Part shown: in pieces, positions 1 through 9,710 of the stretch
Layout of the letters: each line of letters begins with the position of its first letter
Numbering within the stretch: the first letter of the stretch is position 1
Source: Spirosoma sp. KCTC 42546
GTDB lineage: Bacteria > Bacteroidota > Bacteroidia > Cytophagales > Spirosomataceae
Assembly: GCF_006965485.1 (NCBI RefSeq)
Contig: NZ_CP041360.1
Location: 3,824,501-3,888,500, forward strand
Direction: 5' to 3'
Length of the DNA stretch: 64,000 nucleotides
Notes under the pieces: generated by a model
What the model saw: only the letters and a program-made list of their open reading frames with translations
The model's database searches: none
What the model was told of the DNA's origin: nothing
Made by a program: the position numbers and the translations under genes

Positions 1-1611
1 CAGGATGGCGCAACCCTTTCGGCCATAATGGTCCGGAAAAAAGGAGTGATCCAGCCGTTGCCCGTGGTCCTTCAGTTTACCATCTATGTGCGCGATACGG
101 GACGGGATATTAAGTCGCTTAAAGAATCGGCCGATAATGGCTATGTGGGCGTCATTGCCTACACAAGAGGGAAGCGGTTCAGTACCAGTCCGATATACCC
201 TTACGAAAATGAAGCAGCCGATGCTTACGAAGTAATTGATTGGATCAGTAAACAACCGTGGTGCAATGGCAGTGTTGGCATGTTTGGCGGTAGCTATAAT
301 GGGTTCTCGCAATGGGCGGCTTGTAAAAAATCACATCCGGCCCTTAAAACAATTGTGCCGTATGTAGCCAACAGGCCAGGAATGGGCTTGCCCATGGAAA
401 ACAACGTATTTGTAAACCCTAACTACGAGTGGTCGTTCTACGTTGGTAACAATAAGTACCTCGATACCCTTACCGGAAACGATAGAAAGCGTTTCCGAAA
501 AGTGATGTTTGATTGGTGGCGAAGCGGAGCGGCCTATAACAAAATGGACAGCATCGACGGAACACCAAACAAATGGTTTCAACGCTGGATTAGCCATCCT
601 GATTTTGATCGCTATTGGCAAACGATGGCTCCCTATAAAGGCGACTTTACGCAGATCACGATTCCTGTTCTGGCGTTTGATGGGTATTACAATGATTCAC
701 AAAATTCGAGCCTATATTACTTAAAAGAGCTTCAAAAATATAATCCGAAAACACCTTGTTACCTCGTGATTGGCCCTTACGGACACTTTGGAACCCAGAT
801 TGGTGGAGAACGAGTGATTAACGGCTATCGAGTGGATTCGGTGGCGTTGTTGGATATCAAGAAAATAACCTATCAGTGGCTTGATTATGTGTTGAAAAAC
901 GGTCCAAAGCCTGACATCCTGAAAGATAAGATCAACTATGAAGTTATGGGTGCTAATGCCTGGCGTAGTGCCCCTTCGCTCGATAAAATGAATAATGGAT
1001 TTTTAACGTTTTACCTGACGGACCAAAAAACAAACGTCTTCTATTCGTTAAGTCCCCAAAAGCCATCACAAACGGGTTACTTGAGCCAACAGGTCGATTT
1101 CTCTGACCGGCAAATCAGTACCAACAACTATTATCCTGACCCCATTGAGCGGAAGTCAATTGATACGAGTAATGGCTTTGTATTCGTCAGCGAACCCTTA
1201 ACGGAACAACTGCTGGTGAATGGCTCATTCCTTGGTCAACTGAACATCAGCATCAATAAAAAGGATGTAGATCTTGGTCTTACCCTGTATGAGTTAACAC
1301 CGGCGGGTGACTATTTTCATCTGTCGTATTACATTGGTCGTGCGAGTTATGCAAAAGACATGACGAAACGAACTCTGCTGAAGCCGGGTGAAATAACGAC
1401 CATTGATTTTTCGAACACACATCTGGTCAGTAAACAGATACACAAAGGAAGTCGGCTGGTGCTGGCCGTCAACGTCAATAAGAATCCTTTTTCCCAACTG
1501 AATTATGGAACAGGAAAAGACGTAAGCACAGAAACCCTATTGGATGCTAAAGAGCCGTTGCTACTAAAGTGGTACACCAGCAGCTACATCAAAGTGCCTG
1601 TTTGGCGATGA
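1..1611 (+). CDS. CocE/NonD family hydrolase, 5'-truncated by window edge
   Basis: Secreted or periplasmic serine hydrolase of the X-Pro dipeptidyl-peptidase S15/CocE class. The frame is open from base 1, and residues before the first ATG (base 28) still read like the family start (DGATL), so the true start and signal peptide lie upstream. Nucleophile motif GGSYNG is at about base 285-302. The Asp (LAFDGYYND) and His (GPYGHFG) of the triad follow, and the last third is the jelly-roll C-terminal domain. A second, complete paralogue lies at 24.4-26.3 kb on the other strand. Whether it cleaves peptides or esters cannot be told from sequence. Confidence 0.85.
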   Translation, partial: QDGATLSAIMVRKKGVIQPLPVVLQFTIYVRDTGRDIKSLKESADNGYVGVIAYTRGKRFSTSPIYPYENEAADAYEVIDWISKQPWCNGSVGMFGGSYNGFSQWAACKKSHPALKTIVPYVANRPGMGLPMENNVFVNPNYEWSFYVGNNKYLDTLTGNDRKRFRKVMFDWWRSGAAYNKMDSIDGTPNKWFQRWISHPDFDRYWQTMAPYKGDFTQITIPVLAFDGYYNDSQNSSLYYLKELQKYNPKTPCYLVIGPYGHFGTQIGGERVINGYRVDSVALLDIKKITYQWLDYVLKNGPKPDILKDKINYEVMGANAWRSAPSLDKMNNGFLTFYLTDQKTNVFYSLSPQKPSQTGYLSQQVDFSDRQISTNNYYPDPIERKSIDTSNGFVFVSEPLTEQLLVNGSFLGQLNISINKKDVDLGLTLYELTPAGDYFHLSYYIGRASYAKDMTKRTLLKPGEITTIDFSNTHLVSKQIHKGSRLVLAVNVNKNPFSQLNYGTGKDVSTETLLDAKEPLLLKWYTSSYIKVPVWR

Positions 1612-1946
1612 AACACAGCCAATAGGTAAGCATTGGTGCCTGCTTACAATGCATAAGCATCCGGTTGGTGGTAGACAAATTGTAGTACTCCAGACTTAAT
1701 CTGAGGCTTTGCCTAGCTAATCAGTTGTTAGTTTGCCATCTAACCAAATCCCCCAACAACTCATCGCGTTCCAACTATCGGCGACGTAATGACAAGGGAC
1801 ATGAATACCAGTTTGCAGCAGGTAGCGTCCAGTTGCCCAACGGGTTTATTGAACGAAATTAATTACTGGCTGTCCAGCTCAATCTGTAGGATGCCAGCAT
1901 CATATACTTATTTTTCCAGTCAGACGTTTTTTGGAAAATCAGCGGT
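1612..1946. other. intergenic, no gene seen
   Basis: 335 bases with no start-containing frame that I can assign. No hairpin followed by a T-run is obvious. Confidence 0.5.
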
Positions 1947-3704
1947 ATGATCCGGTTTCTTGGTTTACTTGGTTGGGGATGGTTTTTGGCGGGTATTGTG
2001 AGTTATGGGCAGACTGTCGATTGCCGTAATATCGGTTTTGAAGAAAACTCTTTCCGGGGGTGGACTCGCTACATCGGCTTTATTAAGGACTCCGCTCAGC
2101 AACTGTCCTATGAGTTACGGCCGGGCAGTGAGTATATAGGACTTGGCAAGTTTGGCCACACCATCACCCATAATACGGACGGAGTAGACCCGCTGGTGAG
2201 TGAACCCATACCAGTCGTTGCCCCAGGTAGCCAGTATTCGCTTCGGCTGGGAGGACCTGACATTGGTACGGATGTCAATCAAATCCGGGCTACCCTGTTG
2301 GTCAGTGCAGAGAAACCCTTATTATTGGTGCAGTTCGCCGTGATTCTCCAGGAGTCAACGCATAAACCCTACCAACAGGCGGCATTCCACCTCCTTATTC
2401 GCAATGCGGCCGGAGATACGATTCCTTGCGGCACTTATACCGCTTCGGCGGCCTTACCAGCGGTCGGCTTTAAGACTGACCCCAAACGAGGCATTCTCTA
2501 CCGAAACTGGACCTCAAGTGTCCTGGATTTACGACCTTATGTCGGCCAGCAACTCCAGGTAGAAGTAACCGCTCACGGATGTGCGGATGGGGGGCATTTC
2601 GGCTATGCATATTTTGATGCGCAGTGTTTATCGGCCATGATCACACCCACTACGGTTTGTTCCAGTCAAACCAGCCGTATGCACCTGTCGGCCCCTACTG
2701 GTTTTGATCAGTATCAATGGAATACAGGAGATACCACCGCTACGATTTCCATTATTCCAAATCTAGGCGACAAGTACAGCGTTAGGGTTCGGTCACGCTC
2801 GACTCTTAGACCTCAATGCGGTGCTGACCTGACGTTACCGTATCAAGTCGAAGGATTAACTGTACCCACCAGGCAAACAATTTCCTTATGCAGTGGTGAA
2901 TCCTATGCTGTTGGTGATTCCGTGTATACGCGCTCAGGTGTCTACCGGAATGTGATTGAGCGTGCTCCGCCCCTTTGCGATAGTATTCTCCTAACGGAAA
3001 TAACGGTGCTACCCCTGATCAATACCGTTCAACGTCTAACGCTATGTGCAGGAAGCAGCCTTACGGTTGGAGACAGTGTTTACCACACCACAGGTAACTA
3101 CCAAACCCGTATTCACCGAGCGGCCCCCTTATGTGATAGCCTGGTCACTACCCAACTGGTTATAACCCAGGTTTCGCTCGATTTTCTACCAGATATGGTA
3201 GTAACGCAGGGGGACAGCCTTCAACTTAAAGCAGCCGTTCCAACTGGTAGCAACTACGTTTATGAGTGGTCGCCAAAGGAAGGTTTATCCTGTCCGAGCT
3301 GTGCGATTACATGGGCCAAACCGACCCAAACGACTCAGTATCAACTCGTCGCCCGATTGCCTGATTCTAGCTGTGAAACAAGTCGAGAGTTGACCGTTCA
3401 CGTGCGGCCTTGTCGGGTAGCAATTCCCAATACGTTTACCCCGAATGGGGATGGCATCAATGATCACTTTCGGCTTATTGCCAATCCCTGCCTGGGTAGG
3501 CTTCGGCAACTGATTATTTATAATCGATGGGGACAGGTTGTGTTTCATCAGGAAATGATCTCGGCCCTTGATACGGTCTTCGAGTGGGATGGCACTTATC
3601 AGGGTGAACTAGTTCATACGGGGGTGTATAGCTACCAGTTGACACTGGAGTTCATTACTGGAAAAGTTAACCAGCAAACAGGTTCTCTAGTGGTGATCCG
3701 TTAA
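1947..3704 (+). CDS. secreted protein with T9SS type B (gliding-associated) C-terminal domain
   Basis: 585 aa. A signal peptide (about residues 1-21, ending SYGQ) is followed by a jelly-roll-like N-terminal region. Two related Cys-containing repeats follow, each with a (Y/L)xVGDSVY element and an APLCDS element, then a PKD-like segment (YEWSPKEGLSCPSC). The last about 90 residues are the type B sorting domain (PNTFTPNGDGINDHF, then YNRWGQVVF and WDGTYQG). That domain directs export by the type IX secretion system and surface attachment or release. Ligand or function of the N-terminal part is unknown. It stands alone, with no operon partner. Confidence 0.88.
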   Translation: MIRFLGLLGWGWFLAGIVSYGQTVDCRNIGFEENSFRGWTRYIGFIKDSAQQLSYELRPGSEYIGLGKFGHTITHNTDGVDPLVSEPIPVVAPGSQYSLRLGGPDIGTDVNQIRATLLVSAEKPLLLVQFAVILQESTHKPYQQAAFHLLIRNAAGDTIPCGTYTASAALPAVGFKTDPKRGILYRNWTSSVLDLRPYVGQQLQVEVTAHGCADGGHFGYAYFDAQCLSAMITPTTVCSSQTSRMHLSAPTGFDQYQWNTGDTTATISIIPNLGDKYSVRVRSRSTLRPQCGADLTLPYQVEGLTVPTRQTISLCSGESYAVGDSVYTRSGVYRNVIERAPPLCDSILLTEITVLPLINTVQRLTLCAGSSLTVGDSVYHTTGNYQTRIHRAAPLCDSLVTTQLVITQVSLDFLPDMVVTQGDSLQLKAAVPTGSNYVYEWSPKEGLSCPSCAITWAKPTQTTQYQLVARLPDSSCETSRELTVHVRPCRVAIPNTFTPNGDGINDHFRLIANPCLGRLRQLIIYNRWGQVVFHQEMISALDTVFEWDGTYQGELVHTGVYSYQLTLEFITGKVNQQTGSLVVIR

Positions 3705-4042
3705 TAACGAATGGGCGAGCAGCGGGGTAACAAAGGAGGTTGTGTTCTCCCTTATTTTTTCCAAAGTAAATTGGATATTTCTTAGTCAAGTTGTCTAGAG
3801 GTTTTTATACTAAGGGAATTTTCAGAGATCAGCCATCGTATGCAAGCCCTGAAAACAGGCTGAATTGTAGGGTAGAAAGGCGGCCGCTGGATGGGGATAA
3901 GGAAGCCCTCCAGTATGTTAAGAGAATATACCCGGAGTCGCCTTGTCAAGTATAAGTAAACTACCCCAAAAAGCGGCTTCTGAGTTACATATTGTTTGAT
4001 TATATACCAACTTTATTGGTAGTCGTTCAAACCACTCAACTT
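3705..4042. other. intergenic, weak terminator only
   Basis: A short stem GGAG/CTCC (3735-3750) followed by TTATTTTTT could end the preceding gene, but it is weak. A stop-free stretch without a start codon occupies about 3770-3955. I assign no gene. Confidence 0.35.
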
Positions 4043-4654
4043 ATGAAATCTCTATCACTCTTTGTAGGGCTATTCGGGCTATCTATTACGCTCTTATCGG
4101 CACAAAGCCGAGTATCTATCGCACCTACCTATTGGTTTGCCTACAACCCTTATTCCTACCAGCTTGACATGACTTATAACGCAGTGCCAACTCAGATCCA
4201 GGCAGCTGGCTATAACACAGTTTCCTCTCTGGGCTTGACGACTCGTTATCATGTGAGCTTCCGATGGGATTTGTCCGTGGGAGTGCTCTATCAACGAAAC
4301 ACCGATCATGTTGAGAGTCCCCAAGGCCCCTATAGTGAGTCGGCAACCTTCATCAGTAAGGGCGTGCAGATACCAGTAGTGCTGAGCTACCGGTTGAACG
4401 ACCATCGTTTGTCACCCTACTTTTCGGCTGGAGCCCTTTTTACCAAGAGTATCACTTTTACTGAAGCCTTGGTCAAGACCGATGGGCTAATTGGGGTGGG
4501 TCTGGACTACCAACTCCACTCCGGCTTGTCATTACTGGTTCAGCCCACAGCTAGCTACGGGATCTTCCAACCAGTCCCTGATGCGTTTCCCCGGTACATC
4601 AACTACCGCTCTTACAGCCTTGGCATACAGACTCAATTAATCTGGCACTTTTAA
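4043..4654 (+). CDS. outer-membrane beta-barrel protein (porin-like)
   Basis: 203 aa from the ATG at 4043. That start gives a clean signal peptide (MKSLSLFVGLFGLSITLLSAQ), whereas the open frame begins 51 bases earlier without one. Alternating aromatic/hydrophobic strands and a terminal aromatic (QLIWHF) fit a small 8-strand barrel of the outer-membrane-protein beta-barrel type. No substrate can be inferred. It is transcribed alone and is convergent with the beta-helix gene downstream. Confidence 0.72.
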   Translation: MKSLSLFVGLFGLSITLLSAQSRVSIAPTYWFAYNPYSYQLDMTYNAVPTQIQAAGYNTVSSLGLTTRYHVSFRWDLSVGVLYQRNTDHVESPQGPYSESATFISKGVQIPVVLSYRLNDHRLSPYFSAGALFTKSITFTEALVKTDGLIGVGLDYQLHSGLSLLVQPTASYGIFQPVPDAFPRYINYRSYSLGIQTQLIWHF

Positions 4655-4811
4655 CGTTACGGATCACTCTTTTCATCCTACTTTATGTCTTAGCTTATCG
4701 TAATGTCCCTTATTTGCTTCCTAAACTAACGTGAGATGACAGAAGAAGCCTTGTGTTCAGCACAATTTTTAGGGGCAATTCTGTAGGTTTATTAGGTAGG
4801 TTGTGATGTCT

Positions 4812-6101
4812 TTATTTTTTCTTCTCCACGAAAAAAGGCAGACAAGGTAAGCCGAAACAGGAGGTGAACTCATAGGCACCTATATCTACTCGTCCGCCTT
4901 GTATACGGGGTAACCCGGCAAGGTCTGTGATAGGAAGGCCTGTACTGGTTGGATCACCCGCGTTAATAGCGGGGCTATTGGGGTTTAGTCGAAAATCGTA
5001 GTTGATTCTGTCGACAAAGAGGGGGTCTGTAGTAAGGTTTCCTATTCCAGGATAGCCATCCTGGATAATAGAATAGGTAACTGAAAAATGCCGTATATTC
5101 GTTTGAATTCCTCTGTCATACAAAGCAGTGTTTCCCCAAATAAAGCAATTTGTAAGTAGTAGATGCGGGGTTGCTCTGGCAGCACTGGTATCACTTACTA
5201 TGCCACCACCATACAATTGAGCATGATTATTAACGATTGAGCAGTTTGTGAGCACCATATGTCCATTGTTGTCAACAATTCCACCACCACTTAGGGAGGA
5301 ATTACCAGCAATTAGACAATTTACAAGAGTAGGATTACCGTCATACCCGTCAAGGCCATTCACAAAGCCACCTCCCGTATTATTGACGATTTTGGTGTTA
5401 ACCATTGCAAGATTACCCCGAATTAGGGCAACTCCACCTCCACCGTATTCTGCTGTATTATTCTCTATGATGCAGTTAATAATAGAAAGACTCTTGCTGT
5501 TGTCAGTAAAAGTTGCACTAAAGATGCCACCACCAAAATAGGCGGAATTACCAGTAATTGTGCAATTACTGATGGTTGGGGCACTATAATTATTAGCTGG
5601 AAGGTTCGGGAAGGATCGATTGGAAATTCCACCGCCATATGGAAAAGTCTCTTTTGCATTCCCACCGGTAATGACTACACCATCCAGACGAGTGTTTTCA
5701 GATACTTGAACAAACTCGACTACGGAAATGCTATTATCACTAGTATTATTTAATATACCTATATCTCCTGATAGGGTGGTACTTGAAGGCTGTGTTAGCC
5801 GACGAGATGATAAGCTAGTTTCTGAACCGCTAAAACCGCCATACAACTGAACCCCAGACGCAATTTGAAAAGGTGATCGGTCGGTTGTAGTAGTGGGCTT
5901 ATACGTTCCGGCCGCTACCCAGAATTGCGTTCCGGCAGATGCAGTAGCTACTTGGTTTGGTAACTGCGTACCGGGTAACGCGTTCGACCAGGAGGTACCA
6001 CTCTTGTCGCCAGCGCCAGATGATGTAACATGAACAATCGGTTGAGAATGGGTGGCAAAGGAGGTAAGCAGGCTGGAAAAAAACAGAAAAAAATTCTTCA
6101 T
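4812..6101 (-). CDS. secreted right-handed beta-helix surface protein (choice-of-anchor Q type)
   Basis: 429 aa with a signal peptide (residues 1-19, THSQ). Parallel beta-helix rungs repeat the pattern (N/S)CxIxxNxAxxxGGGI between about residues 170 and 320. The end DIGAYEF is typical of choice-of-anchor Q proteins. After it come only about 16 residues with two Cys and a basic tail, not a T9SS sorting domain, so how it is displayed is unclear. Probably an adhesin or carbohydrate-binding surface protein, by family. Confidence 0.75.
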   Translation of the reverse strand: MKNFFLFFSSLLTSFATHSQPIVHVTSSGAGDKSGTSWSNALPGTQLPNQVATASAGTQFWVAAGTYKPTTTTDRSPFQIASGVQLYGGFSGSETSLSSRRLTQPSSTTLSGDIGILNNTSDNSISVVEFVQVSENTRLDGVVITGGNAKETFPYGGGISNRSFPNLPANNYSAPTISNCTITGNSAYFGGGIFSATFTDNSKSLSIINCIIENNTAEYGGGGVALIRGNLAMVNTKIVNNTGGGFVNGLDGYDGNPTLVNCLIAGNSSLSGGGIVDNNGHMVLTNCSIVNNHAQLYGGGIVSDTSAARATPHLLLTNCFIWGNTALYDRGIQTNIRHFSVTYSIIQDGYPGIGNLTTDPLFVDRINYDFRLNPNSPAINAGDPTSTGLPITDLAGLPRIQGGRVDIGAYEFTSCFGLPCLPFFVEKKK

Positions 6102-6248
6102 GAAGGCAAGCTGAAGGAGTTGTATGGATACTTGAAAATAAGAACAAAAACTGTGCCTTTAGTTAACTAAAATCAAGATAAGTGACATTAGTTAGTTAAA
6201 TGCTCCCTTAACCTATTATTTACCTGAATCCGCACGTACCTTTACGGG

Positions 6249-6782
6249 ATGACACCCCCAACGGATACCCCAATTTCTCATGCCAACCCAACGGTAGACC
6301 GACCGCGATTCGATGATATTTTCATGGACCTGGCCGTGAATCTGGCCAAACGGTCGCATTGCATCAAGGCGCAGGTAGGGGCCGTGTTGACCCGCGATAC
6401 CCGGATTATTTCCATCGGCTACAACGGTCCTCCGGCGGGTACCCACAATTGTGATGAAGAATTTCCCGGTATAGGTTGCCCCCGCGACTCGAAAGGCTCC
6501 TGCTCGCTGGCGTTGCACGCAGAACAAAATGCGATTTTGTATGCAGCTAAAAATGGCTCTGAAATTGAAGGTTCAACCATCTACGTGACCTTATCGCCCT
6601 GTATTGCCTGCGCCCGAATTATTTACAGTATGAAAATTGCCCGGGTTGTTTACCTGAACTCCTACGCTGAATACAAAGGTATACCTTCCGATGAGGGCGT
6701 CGATTTTCTGCGTCGGTTTGGCGTAACCGTGGAGCGCTATGTATCTGGTGTGGTGCCATCTACAGAGAAATTGGCGGCATGA
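6249..6782 (+). CDS. dCMP deaminase (ComEB-like)
   Basis: 177 aa cytidine/deoxycytidylate deaminase fold. The zinc site is visible as HAEQNA (His plus catalytic Glu) and PCIACARII (two Cys). An extra Cys/Asp-rich insert (NCDEEFPGIGCPRD) is typical of dCMP deaminases. It supplies dUMP for thymidylate synthesis. A -7-like sequence TACCTTTA ends 4 bases before the ATG, suggesting a very short leader. The stop overlaps the next start (ATGA), so it is the first gene of a three-gene operon. Confidence 0.9.
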   Translation: MTPPTDTPISHANPTVDRPRFDDIFMDLAVNLAKRSHCIKAQVGAVLTRDTRIISIGYNGPPAGTHNCDEEFPGIGCPRDSKGSCSLALHAEQNAILYAAKNGSEIEGSTIYVTLSPCIACARIIYSMKIARVVYLNSYAEYKGIPSDEGVDFLRRFGVTVERYVSGVVPSTEKLAA

Positions 6783-7378
6783 ACATTCTGGCGCACGCGT
6801 ATCTGTCGGGCCGACAAACAGAATTACTTCTTGGGAATTTTAGTGGTGATTTTATCAAAGGTGATCCGGCCAGCCCGCGTCATAACCTGACAGCGGGTGT
6901 AGTTGCTGGCGTTCGTCTGCACCGCGCCATTGATACGTTTACGGACGGCCATCCCGATGTTGCGGCTGTACGGGATCTGTTGCATCCGCGCTGCCACAAA
7001 TATGCGGGAGCCGCTGTCGATATTTTTTTTGACCACTTTCTGGCCATCAATTTTCAGTCGCTAACAGGCGAGGTGCTGGCGGAGTTTATTCCGTATTTCT
7101 ATCAGACATTACAGGAAAATCGATTCGTACTACCACCTGGTGCCGCTCGCATGGCCGATTACATGATTCGGCAGGATTGGCTAACGAGTTATCAGTTTCT
7201 TGACGGCATTGACCGCTCATTGAAAGGCGTCTCCCGCCGAACGGCTTACCCCTCGGGATTAGATACGGCAATCGAGGATTTGGTAACGTATTATGACTTG
7301 ATTGCCGGGCATTTCGCGTATTTTTGGCCCGCATTAGTCGAACATTGTCAACAGACGCGTATTGCGTTAATTATATAG
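6779..7378 (+). CDS. acyl carrier protein phosphodiesterase (DUF479)
   Basis: 199 aa, starting MNILAHAYLSG with GNFSGDFIKG, HRAIDTFTD and FFDHFLA. These His/Asp motifs define the AcpH family, which removes 4'-phosphopantetheine from acyl carrier protein. The start overlaps the deaminase stop by 4 bases, so translation is probably coupled. The rhodanese-like gene starts 3 bases after its stop. Confidence 0.88.
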   Translation: MNILAHAYLSGRQTELLLGNFSGDFIKGDPASPRHNLTAGVVAGVRLHRAIDTFTDGHPDVAAVRDLLHPRCHKYAGAAVDIFFDHFLAINFQSLTGEVLAEFIPYFYQTLQENRFVLPPGAARMADYMIRQDWLTSYQFLDGIDRSLKGVSRRTAYPSGLDTAIEDLVTYYDLIAGHFAYFWPALVEHCQQTRIALII

Positions 7379-7380
7379 CT

Positions 7381-7830
7381 ATGAAACGTACAAAAGTAGT
7401 ACCCTCACTGGTTGGCCTTGCCCTCATTCTCTGCCTCGTTATTGCCCAGGTAGGTTGGAAAAACGCCGAGCCCTGGCGCCCGGAACAGCTGCTCGAACCT
7501 GCCGATCTGGCGGCTACCATTAGGGATGCGAAAGCGGCCAAGCCACTCATTATCAGCATCGGCCCGGCGGCTACTATTAAAACATCAATCGGCGTTGGAC
7601 CCGGTAGCGAAGCTGAGAATCTGGCTAAGTTGGAGAAATTGCTAAGCAAAGAGCCAAAGAACCGCGATATAGTGATCTACTGCGGATGCTGCCCGTTCGC
7701 AAAATGCCCAAACGTTCGCCCGGCGTTTACGAAGCTCAATGAACTGGGGTTCAAGAATCACAAGCTGCTGAATGTGAGCAAAAACCTCAAAACCGACTGG
7801 ATCGATAAAGATTATCCGGTGATCGAGTAA
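7381..7830 (+). CDS. membrane-anchored rhodanese-like protein
   Basis: 149 aa from the ATG at 7381. A longer frame begins at 7324 but has no signal. An N-terminal hydrophobic segment (residues 9-22) is followed by a rhodanese-like domain. The active-site loop reads YCGCCPFAKCPN, with four cysteines in eight residues instead of the usual single cysteine, which could bind metal or make a disulfide. Last gene of the dCMP deaminase operon. Substrate unknown. Confidence 0.72.
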   Translation: MKRTKVVPSLVGLALILCLVIAQVGWKNAEPWRPEQLLEPADLAATIRDAKAAKPLIISIGPAATIKTSIGVGPGSEAENLAKLEKLLSKEPKNRDIVIYCGCCPFAKCPNVRPAFTKLNELGFKNHKLLNVSKNLKTDWIDKDYPVIE

Positions 7831-7848
7831 TTGAGAGAAACCATAGCA

Positions 7849-9624
7849 TCAATTTGAGCCCTTAGGTGGGAACACCTGAAATTCGCGGATGCCGATACTG
7901 CCCGTGGACTCCTGAATAACGAGCCGAAGTCGCTGCGCCATCACCGGGGAAACTGTCTGCCGCCAGTTACTGCCGGGTTGCTGACCAGTGGCTAGGGTTA
8001 CCCATTCGTTTCCCTGCTGATACTGAATCGAAAATCGTCCGATTTGAGCGATAGGCTTCGAATTGGGCTTCGATGAGAAATCGCTGACAACGATTTCCCC
8101 AATTCGTTGCGGTTTTCCCAGGTCGACTTCCAGCCAGCCAGTCGGATTATACATGGCCTGTATTGTTGGCGATTGAAACGAGAGGTCTTTTCCATAGGCT
8201 GCTTCAAAGTTTACGTCTGTCCGGCGACCTAATTTCCAATACGTGTTAGGGTCATCGTCCAGGGCAGCACTGGCATCGTGTAAAAAATGACTGAGTTCGC
8301 TGGAGGCCTTGGCTGGCTTCGTGTAAGCAAGTGACCCCGTTTTCGTGAACGGCCGAATCAATGGTATGGTCGCAGTGGGTCTATCTACAGTAAGCGCAAT
8401 GATCGTCGCAATAGAATCGCGCATAGCGGCCGGAACCGTAAGTTGCAACTTCTCCTTTCCCTGATTAAAAACAATTGAACGACCATCCATCAAAGTGGCC
8501 TTTTTTAGAATCGCGGGGAGGGGCGGCAACGTAATCATTTCATCCGTACCCGACAAAATATGCACGTAAATGGTGCTGCCCTTCCGGGTACAAACGTAGG
8601 ACCCGGTGGGTGTATAGGGGCCGCCCAGGGTACCGTAAATAGCGGTTGACCGGGGAGCTATCCAGGCCCCGAGTTCGTGCAGGCGGTTCGCGAATAGGGG
8701 AGGAAACTGCCCCAGACTGTCCGGACCAACATTGAGCAGTAAATTGCCATTGCCACCCACGCAACGAAGCAGCGTATGGACCGATTCGCGTAGACTCCTG
8801 GGGGTATCTCCAAATTTCCAGGACCACTGATGCCCCATGTTCGTACAGGTTTCCCAGGGTGTTTGTCCAAACCCAGCAACAAACCCTTCAGGCGTGGTGT
8901 AGTCGCCGTACTTCCCCGGCTGACTGTGTGATTCATCGGGCGTAAAGGCTTCTAGTCGGTTGTTCAGAATAATACCTGGCTGAAGTCGATGAGCGAGTTC
9001 ATAAATCGGTTTCGGATTGGCAGGCGATGGTGAGCCTTCATAATCGAACCACAACAGGCTTACCTTTCCGTAATTGCTCAGCAATTCAGTAAGTTGAGCC
9101 ATCAGGCGGGCGTTAAACGCATCGTTACTGACCGGATTTCGGCAGTCCGGATCTTTCCAGTCGGCTGGTGAAAAATACCACCCCAAGGAAAGGCCCGCTT
9201 CATGAACGGCATCCGCCAGTTCTTTGCAGACATCCCGGCCAAACGGGGTCGACATGATGTTATAGGGTATGGTTTGCGTATTCCACAGGCAGAATCCATC
9301 GTGGTGTTTGGCGGTGAGTACTACGTATTTCATGCCGCCTGCTTTGGCTTGAGCCACCCATTCCCTGGCATTGAAGTGTATGGGGTTGAACCGGCGATAC
9401 AGCGAGTCGTATTCGCTTTTGCCATAGTCATTTCGCGACCAGCTTATTTCTCTTCCGGTGAGCGATACGGGTCCCCAGTGAATAAACAAGCCAAATCGGG
9501 CATCGCGCCACCACTGGAGTCGCTGGCTTTGGGGCAAAGCCGATTGCGCCTGGGAATTGATCGTTAGGAATAGTGCCACCACAGCAAGGTGAAGGCGGAG
9601 TGGGTTTATTAAGGAAAGCTGCAT
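7849..9624 (-). CDS. secreted alpha-L-fucosidase, GH29, with C-terminal discoidin-like domain
   Basis: 591 aa. The signal peptide ends near SQAQ (residue 27). The GH29 barrel shows RFGLFIHWG (43-51), the HHDGFCLW motif (107-114) and the nucleophile Asp in LLWFDYEG (about D194). The last 140 residues look like an F5/8-type C (discoidin) carbohydrate-binding domain (WLEVDLGKPQRIGEIVVSD). It releases terminal L-fucose from glycans. The gene is convergent with the rhodanese-like operon, with only 18 bases between them. Confidence 0.92.
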   Translation of the reverse strand: MQLSLINPLRLHLAVVALFLTINSQAQSALPQSQRLQWWRDARFGLFIHWGPVSLTGREISWSRNDYGKSEYDSLYRRFNPIHFNAREWVAQAKAGGMKYVVLTAKHHDGFCLWNTQTIPYNIMSTPFGRDVCKELADAVHEAGLSLGWYFSPADWKDPDCRNPVSNDAFNARLMAQLTELLSNYGKVSLLWFDYEGSPSPANPKPIYELAHRLQPGIILNNRLEAFTPDESHSQPGKYGDYTTPEGFVAGFGQTPWETCTNMGHQWSWKFGDTPRSLRESVHTLLRCVGGNGNLLLNVGPDSLGQFPPLFANRLHELGAWIAPRSTAIYGTLGGPYTPTGSYVCTRKGSTIYVHILSGTDEMITLPPLPAILKKATLMDGRSIVFNQGKEKLQLTVPAAMRDSIATIIALTVDRPTATIPLIRPFTKTGSLAYTKPAKASSELSHFLHDASAALDDDPNTYWKLGRRTDVNFEAAYGKDLSFQSPTIQAMYNPTGWLEVDLGKPQRIGEIVVSDFSSKPNSKPIAQIGRFSIQYQQGNEWVTLATGQQPGSNWRQTVSPVMAQRLRLVIQESTGSIGIREFQVFPPKGSN

Positions 9625-9710
9625 AAAACCGAAACAGGTGGCTAACTCGTAATCACGAACCCCCTGATTGGTAACAAAGAGAAGAAGCGGATTCGTCTAA
9701 TGCTATACGC

